From Croceibacterium_A sp039927815 (GTDB taxonomy: Bacteria > Pseudomonadota > Alphaproteobacteria > Sphingomonadales > Sphingomonadaceae), in contig JBDSUJ010000076.1 in NCBI GenBank assembly GCA_039927815.1, forward strand, positions 30,177 to 94,176: a stretch of DNA of 64,000 nucleotides, read 5' to 3'. The notes under the pieces are model-generated. The model was not told the origin of the DNA. It saw only the letters and a list, made by a program, of their open reading frames with translations, and did not search any database. Each line of letters begins with the position of its first letter. The stretch's first letter is position 1. The position numbers and the translations under genes were made by a program. This document shows positions 1-7,699 of this stretch, in pieces.

Positions 1-1884
1 GGCACCTTCGCGGCGCAGCTTGCCGGGCGGCGCGGGAGCCAGTTCGATCTCAGCCTGACCGGCGACGCCACTCCGAGCCAGATTCGCGTTGCGGCCAAGG
101 GTTCCTATGCCGGCCGGCCGATCTCGATGCCGCGCCGTGCGGTCCTGCTGAAGACGCCTGACGGGGGATGGCAGCTGCAGCCGACCCAACTCAGTTTCGG
201 CGGCGGGATTGCGATCGCCGAAGGACGCTTCGGGGGGACGCAGCCGATCCGGGCGCACGTCCGTCTGGCGAGCATGCCGCTGTCGCTGGTCGACGCATTC
301 GGCGCCGACCTCGGGATCGGGGGCACGGTTTCGGGCATCGTCAATGTCGGCGCCGGGCCGGGCGGCGTTCCGATCGGCGACGTGCGGGTGATCGTCAGCC
401 GGCTCACGCGATCGGGGCTGGTGCTGTCGTCGCGTCCGCTCGACCTGGCGGTTGTCGGACGCCTGTCGCCCAGCATGTTGCAGGCGCGGGCGGTGCTGAC
501 CGAAGGCGGCACCACGCGCGGGCGGCTGCAGGCGCGGATCGACGGGCTGCCGGCCGGCGGCGCGTTGATGGAAAGGCTATACGCCGGCAACCTGTTCGCC
601 CAGTTGCGCTACACCGGTCCGGCGGATGCCCTGTGGCGGCTGGCCGCGCTTGAGCTGTTCGACGTGACCGGCAACGTCAACATAGCGGCCGACGTGACCG
701 GCAGTTTGCGCCAGCCGAATGTGCGCGGCTCGCTCGCCGGCGATGGCCTGAGAGTGCAGAGCGCGCTGACGGGTACCGACCTTAACAATGTCACGGCGCG
801 CGGCAATTTCGTCGGCTCGCGCTTCCAGCTGAGCAGCTTTGCCGGCGCGACGCCAAACGGCGGCAGGGTCTCGGGCAGCGGAATCGTCGATTTGTCCAAC
901 ATGGACCGCACCCATGGGCCGCAGATCGACTTGCGAATGGCGATGCGCAACGCCGAGGTCATGAACCTGTCGAACATGGGCGCGACCGTCACCGGGCCGA
1001 TGCGGATCGTATCGACCGGATCGAGCGGAACGATCGCCGGGCGGCTCGAGGTCGAGCGGGCGCGCTGGGTTCTGGGAGGCAGTGCGGCGGCCGCCAAGCT
1101 GCCCAACATCCGAACGCGCGAAATCAACCTGCCGCCCGATTTGCGGCTAGTCGCGGCACTGGGGCCGGCGTGGCGCTATCTGATCGATGCCAAAGCACCG
1201 GGCGGGGTGACGGTCACCGGCATGGGGCTCGACAGCGAATGGAGCGCCAATGTGCGCCTGCGCGGCACCACCGAGGCGCCGACCATCCTGGGTGACGCGC
1301 AGGTGGTCCCTCGTCAGGGGTTCTATTCGTTTGCCGGCACGCGCTTCGACATTACCCGCGGCGTGATTGCCTTCGACGGCGCTTCGCCCCCGGACCCGCG
1401 GATCAATATCGAAGCGCAAGCGAACCTCCCCAATATCAGCGTAACGGCTTCGGTGATCGGCAACTCCAGCAAGCCGATCATCACCTTCACCTCGAACCCC
1501 GGCCTGCCCGAGGAGGAGATCCTGACCCGCCTGCTGTTCGGCGATTCGATCACCAACTTGTCGGCGACCGACGCGCTGCAACTGGGCGCGGCACTGGCGA
1601 GCTTGCGCGGGGGGAGCGGGATCGACCCGATCAACAAGCTGCGCACCGCGATCGGCCTCGACCGGCTGCGCATTGTCGCCGCCGACCCCGCACTCGACCG
1701 CGGCACCGCGATTGCTCTGGGCAAGAACTTCGGGCGCAAGTTCTATGTCGAGATCGTCACCGACGGACGCGGCTACAATGCGACCCAGCTCGAGTATCGA
1801 ATCACCAGTTGGTTGACGCTGCTGGCGACCATCAACACCCTGGGCCGCAATACCGTGGCGGCCGAGTACAGCCGGGATTACTGA
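1..1884 (+). CDS. tamB: Translocation and assembly module protein TamB, C-terminal part (5' end outside window)
   Basis: The frame is open from the first base, so only the last 627 residues are visible. The sequence is a long run of Gly/Ala-rich beta-strand repeats typical of the TamB/DUF490 family. The last third carries the family signature: a GFYSFAGTRFDITRG segment, then an ITFTSNPGLPEEEIL segment and LLFGDSITNLS. It ends in an aromatic residue (EYSRDY). TamB is an inner-membrane-anchored, periplasm-spanning beta-taco protein that works with the Omp85 protein TamA in outer-membrane biogenesis and lipid transport. tamA would be expected just upstream, outside the window. Family assignment is firm; the role is from family knowledge. 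Confidence 0.9.
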   Translation, partial: GTFAAQLAGRRGSQFDLSLTGDATPSQIRVAAKGSYAGRPISMPRRAVLLKTPDGGWQLQPTQLSFGGGIAIAEGRFGGTQPIRAHVRLASMPLSLVDAFGADLGIGGTVSGIVNVGAGPGGVPIGDVRVIVSRLTRSGLVLSSRPLDLAVVGRLSPSMLQARAVLTEGGTTRGRLQARIDGLPAGGALMERLYAGNLFAQLRYTGPADALWRLAALELFDVTGNVNIAADVTGSLRQPNVRGSLAGDGLRVQSALTGTDLNNVTARGNFVGSRFQLSSFAGATPNGGRVSGSGIVDLSNMDRTHGPQIDLRMAMRNAEVMNLSNMGATVTGPMRIVSTGSSGTIAGRLEVERARWVLGGSAAAAKLPNIRTREINLPPDLRLVAALGPAWRYLIDAKAPGGVTVTGMGLDSEWSANVRLRGTTEAPTILGDAQVVPRQGFYSFAGTRFDITRGVIAFDGASPPDPRINIEAQANLPNISVTASVIGNSSKPIITFTSNPGLPEEEILTRLLFGDSITNLSATDALQLGAALASLRGGSGIDPINKLRTAIGLDRLRIVAADPALDRGTAIALGKNFGRKFYVEIVTDGRGYNATQLEYRITSWLTLLATINTLGRNTVAAEYSRDY

Positions 1885-1925
1885 GCCGGCTCCTCGCCGC
1901 TCGTGGCCAGTCCGGAGTCGCCGCG

Positions 1926-2483
1926 TCAGATCTTCTTGAGGATGCTGTCGATCGGCAGGGCCACGCCGTTGCCGGCCAGCACTGGCTCGCCGATCAGCTT
2001 TGCGCTGGAGCCGTCTTCCTGCGTGACGATAATGGTCGCGCCGCTATTCGTGAATGTGACCACGTGGCCGCCCATGGTCTTCATCTTCGCGCCGTTGCCG
2101 GCAGCCCGTTGGATCGCGTCCGAAATATCACGCGGGGTCAGATAGCCCGGCACGATGTGATCGCGCAGGATGGCGACCATCGCCGCGCGCTGCTCGGGCT
2201 TCTTTAGCTCGGCGCCGGCGGCGCCAAGCTTGTCGAACGCGGCGTTCTGCGGCGCGAGAATAGTGTAGGGCGCGGCCCCGTCAAACACTTGGGTCAGTCC
2301 GGCTTCCTTGAGCGCACCCGACACGGTGGACAGGTCGTCGGCATGCGCCAGGCCGGCCGCGAGGGTGTTTTCGCTCGCGGCGCCGGTCTGAGACTGAGAC
2401 CCGGAGTCCTTGTCCGACTTGCTGCACGCCGCCCCGGCAAGCAGCGTGGCTACCGCCAGTGATGTGGCAAGAAGCCGGCTCAC
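1926..2483 (-). CDS. Fasciclin (FAS1) domain lipoprotein
   Basis: 185 residues. The N-terminus is a signal peptide with a plausible lipobox (LLAGAACS), so a lipid-anchored periplasmic protein is likely, although the box is not canonical. Residues about 40-185 form one FAS1 domain: the conserved TILAPQNAAFDKL segment and the later DHIVPGYLT and GHVVTFTNSGATIIV segments are visible. FAS1 domains mediate adhesion or protein-protein contact in envelopes. The start overlaps the stop of the upstream Gly-rich repeat protein by four bases (ATGA), so the two are translationally coupled and probably act in the same compartment. The specific partner is unknown. Confidence 0.85.
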   Translation of the reverse strand: MSRLLATSLAVATLLAGAACSKSDKDSGSQSQTGAASENTLAAGLAHADDLSTVSGALKEAGLTQVFDGAAPYTILAPQNAAFDKLGAAGAELKKPEQRAAMVAILRDHIVPGYLTPRDISDAIQRAAGNGAKMKTMGGHVVTFTNSGATIIVTQEDGSSAKLIGEPVLAGNGVALPIDSILKKI

Positions 2484-3580
2484 AGGACGGTTCCCAACAG
2501 CTCGATCGCGGCGGTGATCAGCTGGGTCTTGGGATCGACATCGTACACATAGCCATCGCTGTACCGATACATGTCGGTTGGTGAATCGGCATACTGGTCG
2601 CGATAGGGATAGGGGACGTTGTACGCGTCATATCCCGCCGGCAGCCGTTGACCGACGTTGAAGTTGTCGCCGGTCAGCAGCCCGGCGATCGAGGTGATCG
2701 CGGAACTAGACGGATCAACGCGGTAGATGACGTTGTCGGCATAACGATAGGTATCGACCGGTCCAAGACCGTAGTAGCGCTGGTAGTAGTCGGGCAGCGC
2801 AACCGACTGGTAGGTGCTTGGCCAGCCGTTGCCGATACCCAGCGCTCCGCCCAGCAACGGGATAAAACTGGCTACGCCGCCTGTGTTGGTCAAACGGTAG
2901 AGGTATCCGTTGTCGTAGACATACCGGCCGTCGCGGGCGAGATTCGAATACCCCCACCAGTCAGGCCGATAAAGAGACTCGCGCCATGCGGCGTCTTGGT
3001 TCCGGTCAAGGCCGGGCGGGCGGCAGCCGTTGTTCTTGGCCGCGAGGCCCGGGGGGCATCCATCGACAAGACCCTGGCTGGGCGCGGCAAACACCTGCTG
3101 TAATCGCGCGTCGTCATCGGCCGAGCGGGTGTGCCAAGTATCGCGCCCTGTTTTTCTGGCTGGTCCGCCGTCGTCAGTCGGTACCCCATTATTCGCCATC
3201 GCACGGGGCGTCGGCTCGGTTCGCACGGCGCGTTGCGCGGAATCGTCAAATTGCCTTGCCTGCCCCGGTGCGCGTTTCTCGGACTGGGGGATCGCTTGGC
3301 TGGGTCGATTGGACTTGGACGCATCGCCGTCGGGTCCGTCGCGTCCATCCGGCCGTGTCGCTTTCACAATGTTGCCATACGCCTCGACACTGCCACCTTT
3401 GCCCTTGCTGGATCCGTTTTCATTTCCCGCTGCGGCCGCTTGCATGCCCGGGCCTCGGTCAGCCGGTCCATTGCCCCCATCGTTGCCGCCACCATCGCCG
3501 CCGTGACCTTTGCCCTGTGCCAATGCGGGGCTTGTCGCCAGCGCGAACGCGGCGATCCCGAGCAGCCAGTTGGTATGCAT
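2480..3580 (-). CDS. Secreted Gly-rich protein with three ~60-residue C-terminal repeats, unknown function
   Basis: 366 residues with a clean Sec signal peptide (cleavage after ATSPALAQ, about residue 22). The body has a low-complexity Gly/Asp/Asn-rich stretch (24-65), a charged disordered stretch to about 165, a CPPGLAAKNNGCRPPG motif (175-190) often seen in secreted sphingomonad proteins, and three C-terminal repeats starting near residues 219, 279 and 339. Each repeat contains R-Y-x-D-x-x-[ILV]-Y-x-[LV] followed by a hydrophobic segment ending in LLG or LLT. I cannot name the family. The start has a good ribosome site (AAGGAG). The stop overlaps the fasciclin lipoprotein start, so this is a two-gene envelope operon. 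Confidence 0.75.
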   Translation of the reverse strand: MHTNWLLGIAAFALATSPALAQGKGHGGDGGGNDGGNGPADRGPGMQAAAAGNENGSSKGKGGSVEAYGNIVKATRPDGRDGPDGDASKSNRPSQAIPQSEKRAPGQARQFDDSAQRAVRTEPTPRAMANNGVPTDDGGPARKTGRDTWHTRSADDDARLQQVFAAPSQGLVDGCPPGLAAKNNGCRPPGLDRNQDAAWRESLYRPDWWGYSNLARDGRYVYDNGYLYRLTNTGGVASFIPLLGGALGIGNGWPSTYQSVALPDYYQRYYGLGPVDTYRYADNVIYRVDPSSSAITSIAGLLTGDNFNVGQRLPAGYDAYNVPYPYRDQYADSPTDMYRYSDGYVYDVDPKTQLITAAIELLGTVL

Positions 3581-3718
3581 TAGTTAACTCCTTGCCCTGC
3601 GAGAACGGCACTCCGGCTCGGTCGTTCCCCGTGCGCGCGGGCCTCGGATACCATAGCCTCCGGAACGGATCGTCGATTCGGGGCTTTGCTTGGGCATGTA
3701 CGATGAAGGGGCGGGGCA

Positions 3719-4234
3719 ATGATCAAGGCATGGCCGGCAATCGCGGCGACGGCGATGGTTCTGAGCGGGTGCTCGACTGTGACCTCGGTGTTCGACACCG
3801 GGGCGCCCAATCCCGCGGGACATACCGTATACCTGGCGGCGGCGGCTGCGAGCGACCTGTTCGAAATCGAGAGCGCGCAAGTTGCGTTGGCCAAGTCCCC
3901 GCGAGCGGATGTACGCGCCTTTGCCGAGACGATTCTGCGCGAGCATACCCTCTCGTCGGTGGCGCTGGCCGATGCCACGCGCCGCGGGGGATTCGTGCCT
4001 GCGGCGGGAATCCTCGATTCGGGCCAGCAGGTCATGCTCAACCAGTTGCAGAATGCCGGCCCGGCGACCGTCGATGGCCTGTTCCTGAGCCAGCAGGTCG
4101 GCGCGCACGATCGCGCTTACGCCTTGCACCGCAATTACGGGTTGAGCGGGGATTCCCCCGAACTGCGCGAGTTCGCCACCATGGTGGCGCCTATCGTGCG
4201 CGAGCACCTCGCCGCGGCGCAGCGGCTCGATTGA
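3719..4234 (+). CDS. DUF4142 ferritin-like-fold lipoprotein
   Basis: 171 residues. The N-terminus has a signal peptide with a canonical lipobox (VLSGC, Cys at about 18). The mature part resembles DUF4142: an AAAASDLFEIESAQVALAKS helix, then an FAETILREHTLSS helix with the family's conserved His, and a C-terminal helix ending FATMVAPIVREHL. The family is predicted to form a four-helix bundle; no enzymatic role is established. It is a monocistronic gene transcribed away from the minus-strand repeat protein and ends at a strong hairpin shared with glnA. Confidence 0.8.
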   Translation: MIKAWPAIAATAMVLSGCSTVTSVFDTGAPNPAGHTVYLAAAAASDLFEIESAQVALAKSPRADVRAFAETILREHTLSSVALADATRRGGFVPAAGILDSGQQVMLNQLQNAGPATVDGLFLSQQVGAHDRAYALHRNYGLSGDSPELREFATMVAPIVREHLAAAQRLD

Positions 4235-4237
4235 TCC

Positions 4238-4275
4238 AAAGAGGGCGCCCAGATCGCTCCGGACGCCCTCTTTTT
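4238..4275 (+). terminator. Rho-independent terminator between convergent DUF4142 gene and glnA
   Basis: AAAGAGGGCG pairs with CGCCCTCTTT across a short loop and is followed by five T residues on the plus strand. The A-rich left flank gives a shorter U tract on the minus strand, so it may act in both directions between the two convergent genes. Confidence 0.85.
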
Positions 4276-4294
4276 CAAGTCGATCCGTGCGGGA

Positions 4295-5704
4295 TCAGTA
4301 GCTGTAGTACATGTCGAACTCGACCGGGCTCGGCGCGGTTTCCCACCGCATCACATCGGCCCACTTGATCTCGCAATAGGCGTCGATCTGGTCTTTTGAG
4401 AACACATCGCCCTTGAGCAGATAGTCGTGATCGGCCTGCAGCGCTTCGAGCGCTTCGCGCAGCGAGCCGCATACCGTGGGGACTTCGGCCAGTTCCGCCG
4501 GCGGCAAGTCGTACAGGTTCTTGTCCATCGGCTCACCCGGATGGATCTTGTTGGTGATCCCGTCGAGCCCTGCCATCAGCAGCGCGGCGTAGCACAAGTA
4601 CGGATTGGCCATCGCATCGGGGAAGCGGAACTCGACGCGCTTGGCCTTTTCGCCCGAGCCGTAAGGAATGCGGCAAGACGCTGACCGGTTGCGGGCCGAA
4701 TAGGCCAGCAGCACCGGCGCTTCGTACCCCGGGACCAGCCGCTTGTAGCTGTTGGTGGTGGGGTTGGTGAAGGCGTTAAGCGACTTGGCGTGCTTGATCA
4801 CGCCGCCGATGAAGAACAGGCAGTTCTCGCTCAGCCCGGCATAACCGTTGCCCGCGAAAGTCGGCTTGGAGCCTTCCCACAGCGAGATGTGGGTGTGCAT
4901 CCCGCTGCCGTTATCCTTGGCGATCGGCTTGGGCATGAACGTGGCCGTCTTGCCGTACGCCTGAGCGACCATGTGGACGACATATTTGTAGATCTGCATG
5001 CGGTCCGCGGTCTGGACCAGGGTACCGAACGTCAGCCCCAGTTCGTGCTGCGCCGCGGCCACTTCGTGATGGTGCTTGTCGCACGGCAGGCCCATTTCGA
5101 GCATGGTCGAGACCATCTCGCCACGGATGTCGACGGCGCTGTCGACCGGCGCAACCGGGAAATATCCGCCCTTCGCGCGCGGCCGGTGCCCGAGGTTGCC
5201 GCCTTCCATCTCGGTGCCGGTGTTGGTCGGCAGCTCGACATCGTCGATCTGGTAGCCGGAGCCGGCGTAGCCGTCTTCCCAGCGGACGTCGTCGAACATG
5301 AAGAATTCGGCTTCCGGGCCGACATAGACCGTATCGCCGAAGCCAGTGGTCTTAAGATAGGCCTCCGAACGCTTGGCGGTCGAACGCGGGTCACGGCTGT
5401 AAAGCTCACCCGTCGATGGTTCGACGATGTCGCACACCACGATCATCATCGGCGTGGCGCTGAAGGGGTCGATCCATACTTCCGACAGGTCAGGCTTGAG
5501 GATCATGTCGGATTCGTTGATCGTCTTCCAGCCTTCGATCGACGAGCCGTCGAACATCAGGCCTTCCTCAAGCTCGTCCTCGCCGATCACCGACGAGACC
5601 ATCGTCAGATGCTGCCATTTGCCCTTGGGATCGGTGAAGCGGAGATCGACCCATTCGATCTCTTCGTCCTTGATCCGCTTCACGATGTCCGATGCCTTGA
5701 CCAT
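4295..5704 (-). CDS. glnA: Glutamine synthetase type I
   Basis: 469 residues, the normal GSI length. It makes glutamine from glutamate, ammonia and ATP in the cytoplasm. The start was placed at MVKASDIVKRI because AGGAAGGA lies 5 bases upstream; the open frame extends 74 codons further but that stretch is low-complexity and not GlnA-like. Visible motifs are FDGSSIEGW, GSGMHTHISLW (ATP/glutamate region), NRSASCRIPYG, and NLYDLPPAE with the adenylylatable Tyr near residue 398, which marks the GSI-beta class controlled by GlnE. It lies 88 bases downstream of glnB on the same strand, the usual alphaproteobacterial glnB-glnA order. Confidence 0.97.
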   Translation of the reverse strand: MVKASDIVKRIKDEEIEWVDLRFTDPKGKWQHLTMVSSVIGEDELEEGLMFDGSSIEGWKTINESDMILKPDLSEVWIDPFSATPMMIVVCDIVEPSTGELYSRDPRSTAKRSEAYLKTTGFGDTVYVGPEAEFFMFDDVRWEDGYAGSGYQIDDVELPTNTGTEMEGGNLGHRPRAKGGYFPVAPVDSAVDIRGEMVSTMLEMGLPCDKHHHEVAAAQHELGLTFGTLVQTADRMQIYKYVVHMVAQAYGKTATFMPKPIAKDNGSGMHTHISLWEGSKPTFAGNGYAGLSENCLFFIGGVIKHAKSLNAFTNPTTNSYKRLVPGYEAPVLLAYSARNRSASCRIPYGSGEKAKRVEFRFPDAMANPYLCYAALLMAGLDGITNKIHPGEPMDKNLYDLPPAELAEVPTVCGSLREALEALQADHDYLLKGDVFSKDQIDAYCEIKWADVMRWETAPSPVEFDMYYSY

Positions 5705-5792
5705 GGTATTCCTTCCTGAAAGTTTCCCCCTCGCGGGTGAGCGGGCGGGGTGGGCGTGTGGAAGCCGGTCAGACCGACCTCCGAAAAAAAGT

Positions 5793-6131
5793 TCAGATCG
5801 CCGCTTCGTCCTTTTCGCCGGTACGGATGCGAAGCGCGGACTCGATGGTGCTGACGAAGATCTTGCCATCGCCGATCCGCCCGGTCTGGGCCGCGGCGGC
5901 GATCGCCTCGACCGTCTTTTCAGCAAGGCTGTCGGGGACCACGACCTCGAGCTTCACCTTGGGCAGGAAGTCGACCACGTATTCGGCCCCGCGATAGAGC
6001 TCGGTATGGCCTTTCTGCCGGCCGAATCCCTTGGCCTCGGTCACGGTAATGCCGGACACGCCGACTTCGTGCAGCGCCTCCTTCACTTCGTCGAGCTTGA
6101 ACGGCTTGATGATCGCCTCGATTTTTTTCAC
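5793..6131 (-). CDS. glnB: Nitrogen regulatory protein PII
   Basis: 112 residues with a GTG start preceded by AGGGG. PII is a trimeric signal protein that senses 2-oxoglutarate, ATP/ADP and, through uridylylation by GlnD, glutamine status; it controls GlnE, NtrB and often AmtB. The sequence shows the N-terminal KKIEAIIKPFKL strand, the T-loop with Tyr51 (RGAEYVVDF), the usual uridylylation site, and the C-terminal RIGDGKIFV signature. First gene of the glnB-glnA unit. GlnB rather than GlnK is inferred from pairing with glnA instead of amtB. Confidence 0.95.
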   Translation of the reverse strand: MKKIEAIIKPFKLDEVKEALHEVGVSGITVTEAKGFGRQKGHTELYRGAEYVVDFLPKVKLEVVVPDSLAEKTVEAIAAAAQTGRIGDGKIFVSTIESALRIRTGEKDEAAI

Positions 6132-6202
6132 GTGGACCCCTGAACGAGCTAGTCCGGGCGCGCGGGCGCCGGACGGCTTCCACCATCCCCCGGCAACTAT
6201 TC

Positions 6203-6218
6203 TTCAAGAATCGTGCCA
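6203..6218 (-). promoter_or_regulatory. Candidate sigma-54 promoter of glnB-glnA
   Basis: On the minus strand the sequence TGGCACG-N4-TTGAA lies about 70 bases upstream of the glnB start. It matches the -24 element (TGGCACG) exactly and differs from the -12 element (TTGC) only at the C, with the correct 4-base spacer. NtrC-activated sigma-54 promoters in front of glnB are known in alphaproteobacteria. The altered -12 base makes this a candidate rather than a certainty. Confidence 0.5.
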
Positions 6219-6295
6219 GAGCGCGAGCGCCCCGGTTAGACAATCGCGCGCAGGCGCGAAAGGGCGGAATCGCATACATTGGCATGGGCCCGGCG

Positions 6296-6309
6296 CGTTG
6301 CGCGCAACG
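6296..6309. other. 14-base perfect palindrome upstream of glnB promoter
   Basis: CGTTGCGCGCAACG is perfectly self-complementary and sits about 85 bases upstream of the candidate -24 element, in enhancer range. It does not match the usual NtrC site (GCAC-N5-GTGC), so the binding protein, if any, is unknown. In a GC-rich genome it could be chance. Confidence 0.3.
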
Positions 6310-6367
6310 ATCGTTCGAGCCATAGGCCCGGGCGGTGGGCATATAGCGGGCAGGCGCTGCCCACGAA

Positions 6368-7303
6368 TTAGGCATGTGGCAGGCGCAAGCCGGTTGTTTC
6401 GGCGAGCCCGGCCATCAGGTTGAGGCTCTGCACTGCGGCCCCGCTGGCGCCTTTGCCGAGATTGTCGAGCACCGCGATCAGACGCGCCTGCACCCCATCG
6501 GGCGAAGCGAACACGTAAAGGTCGAGCGCGTCGCTGGGCTCCGCGCTGCGCCGTATCAGCAGCTCGCCATCGGCCTTCGCGCCCATCCGCACGATGGAGC
6601 TGGCCCCGTAAAACGCGATGAGCGCTTCGCGCAATGCCTGCGGCGCCGCCGCGCCGGGGATCGCCGCGAGTGGCAGGGGAATCTCGGTCACCATGCCGCG
6701 GTGCGCCGGAATTACCGCCGGGCTGAACAGCGGTGCGATTGCCAGTCCGCAACGCTCCTTCATTTCGGGCACGTGCTTGTGCCCAACGTCGAGCGCATAA
6801 CCGCGCCAGGCGATGTCCTGGTCCGCTTCGAAGCGCGCGATCAGCGCCTTGCCGCCTCCCGAATAGCCCGACACGGCATGGCAGGTGTAGGGCCAATCGG
6901 CCGGCAGCAGCCCGGCACGCACCAGCGGGGCGAGCAAGGCGATAAAACCGGTCGAATAACAGCCCGGGTTCGATACCCGCCGCGCCTGCGCCACGGCCTC
7001 GTGGCCGACCACTTCGGGGAATCCGAACACCCACCCCGGCGTTACCCGGTGCGCGCTTGAGGCATCGATAACGCGCACCTTGCTGGCGGGATCGATCAGC
7101 GAAACCGCCTCACGCGCGGCGTCGTCGGGCAGGCACAGGATCGCGAAATCCGCGTCGTTGAGCGCCTCGCGACGGGCGACCGGGTCCTTGCGCCGGGCCT
7201 CATCGAGCGTAATCAGCGCAAACTCGCTCCGCCCGGCGAGCCGGTCGGCGATTTCCAGGCCCGTGGTGCCCGCCCCGCCATCGATGAATACGCTTTGTGT
7301 CAC
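6368..7303 (-). CDS. argC: N-acetyl-gamma-glutamyl-phosphate reductase
   Basis: 311 residues, the short (type 2) ArgC form. It reduces N-acetyl-glutamyl phosphate to the semialdehyde with NADPH, the third step of arginine synthesis. The N-terminus is a Rossmann element (FIDGGAGTTGLEIADRL), the catalytic Cys115 lies in SNPGCYSTG, and HAVSGYSGGGK and HKHVPEM are family motifs. The GTG start overlaps the stop of the SH3 protein by four bases, so the pair is translationally coupled, probably in one unit with the M17 peptidase upstream. The 3' end faces the glnB promoter region. Confidence 0.95.
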   Translation of the reverse strand: MTQSVFIDGGAGTTGLEIADRLAGRSEFALITLDEARRKDPVARREALNDADFAILCLPDDAAREAVSLIDPASKVRVIDASSAHRVTPGWVFGFPEVVGHEAVAQARRVSNPGCYSTGFIALLAPLVRAGLLPADWPYTCHAVSGYSGGGKALIARFEADQDIAWRGYALDVGHKHVPEMKERCGLAIAPLFSPAVIPAHRGMVTEIPLPLAAIPGAAAPQALREALIAFYGASSIVRMGAKADGELLIRRSAEPSDALDLYVFASPDGVQARLIAVLDNLGKGASGAAVQSLNLMAGLAETTGLRLPHA

Positions 7304-7656
7304 GACAGCGTTTCGAGCCGGTCGAGGTGGACGTAGCCGGTCGGACCCGCCAGCGACAGCGACCCCCAGGCATAGCTGCCGGTAACGTCAAGCACCCCGA
7401 AACTATCGCCTTCCATCAGCGTGCACAGCACCTCGGCGTCCTCGGCCGGAGTAACGCGCAGCTCGGCGCCCCCCGGCATGACGGCGCGCGGTTGCGGCAC
7501 CGCGTAGTGCGGAACGAAATATTTTCCGGCAAGACCGATGTGCGCCACGTCGCCGCGCAACGGCAGCCCCGGCGCCGGGCGCGGCATTGGACCCGCCAAG
7601 GCGAACGGGCCCTGTGGAACGGTCTCGTCGTTAAGGGGAACATCGGAGCCGGACAT
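7300..7656 (-). CDS. SH3-domain protein resembling the N-terminal half of an NlpC/P60 peptidase
   Basis: 118 residues. The open frame extends upstream but the protein-like part begins at MSGSDVPLNDE. The segment FALAGPMPRP..LRGDVAHIGLAGKYFVPHYAVPQP followed by a bacterial SH3 module (AELRVTP..GDSFGVLDVTGSYAWGSL..TGYVHLDRL) matches the dipeptidyl-peptidase-type SH3 region that normally precedes an NlpC/P60 catalytic domain. That domain, with its Cys/His pair, is absent: the gene stops right after the SH3 module and argC starts there. Alphaproteobacteria commonly carry the full-length gene next to the M17 aminopeptidase, as here. It may be a domain-loss form that binds peptidoglycan or a regulator; non-catalytic function is inferred. 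Confidence 0.7.
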   Translation of the reverse strand: MSGSDVPLNDETVPQGPFALAGPMPRPAPGLPLRGDVAHIGLAGKYFVPHYAVPQPRAVMPGGAELRVTPAEDAEVLCTLMEGDSFGVLDVTGSYAWGSLSLAGPTGYVHLDRLETLS

Positions 7657-7699
7657 GGCCGCGCGATTAGACGGGCTTACCCGGGGGTGCAACCGGCGC

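Noticed and set aside
5705..5926. 74-residue N-terminal extension of GlnA
   Set aside because: GlnA is normally about 469 residues, a good ribosome site precedes the internal ATG, and the extension is low-complexity.
6296..6309. NtrC binding site upstream of glnB
   Set aside because: The palindrome lacks the GCAC-N5-GTGC core; kept only as an unassigned palindrome.
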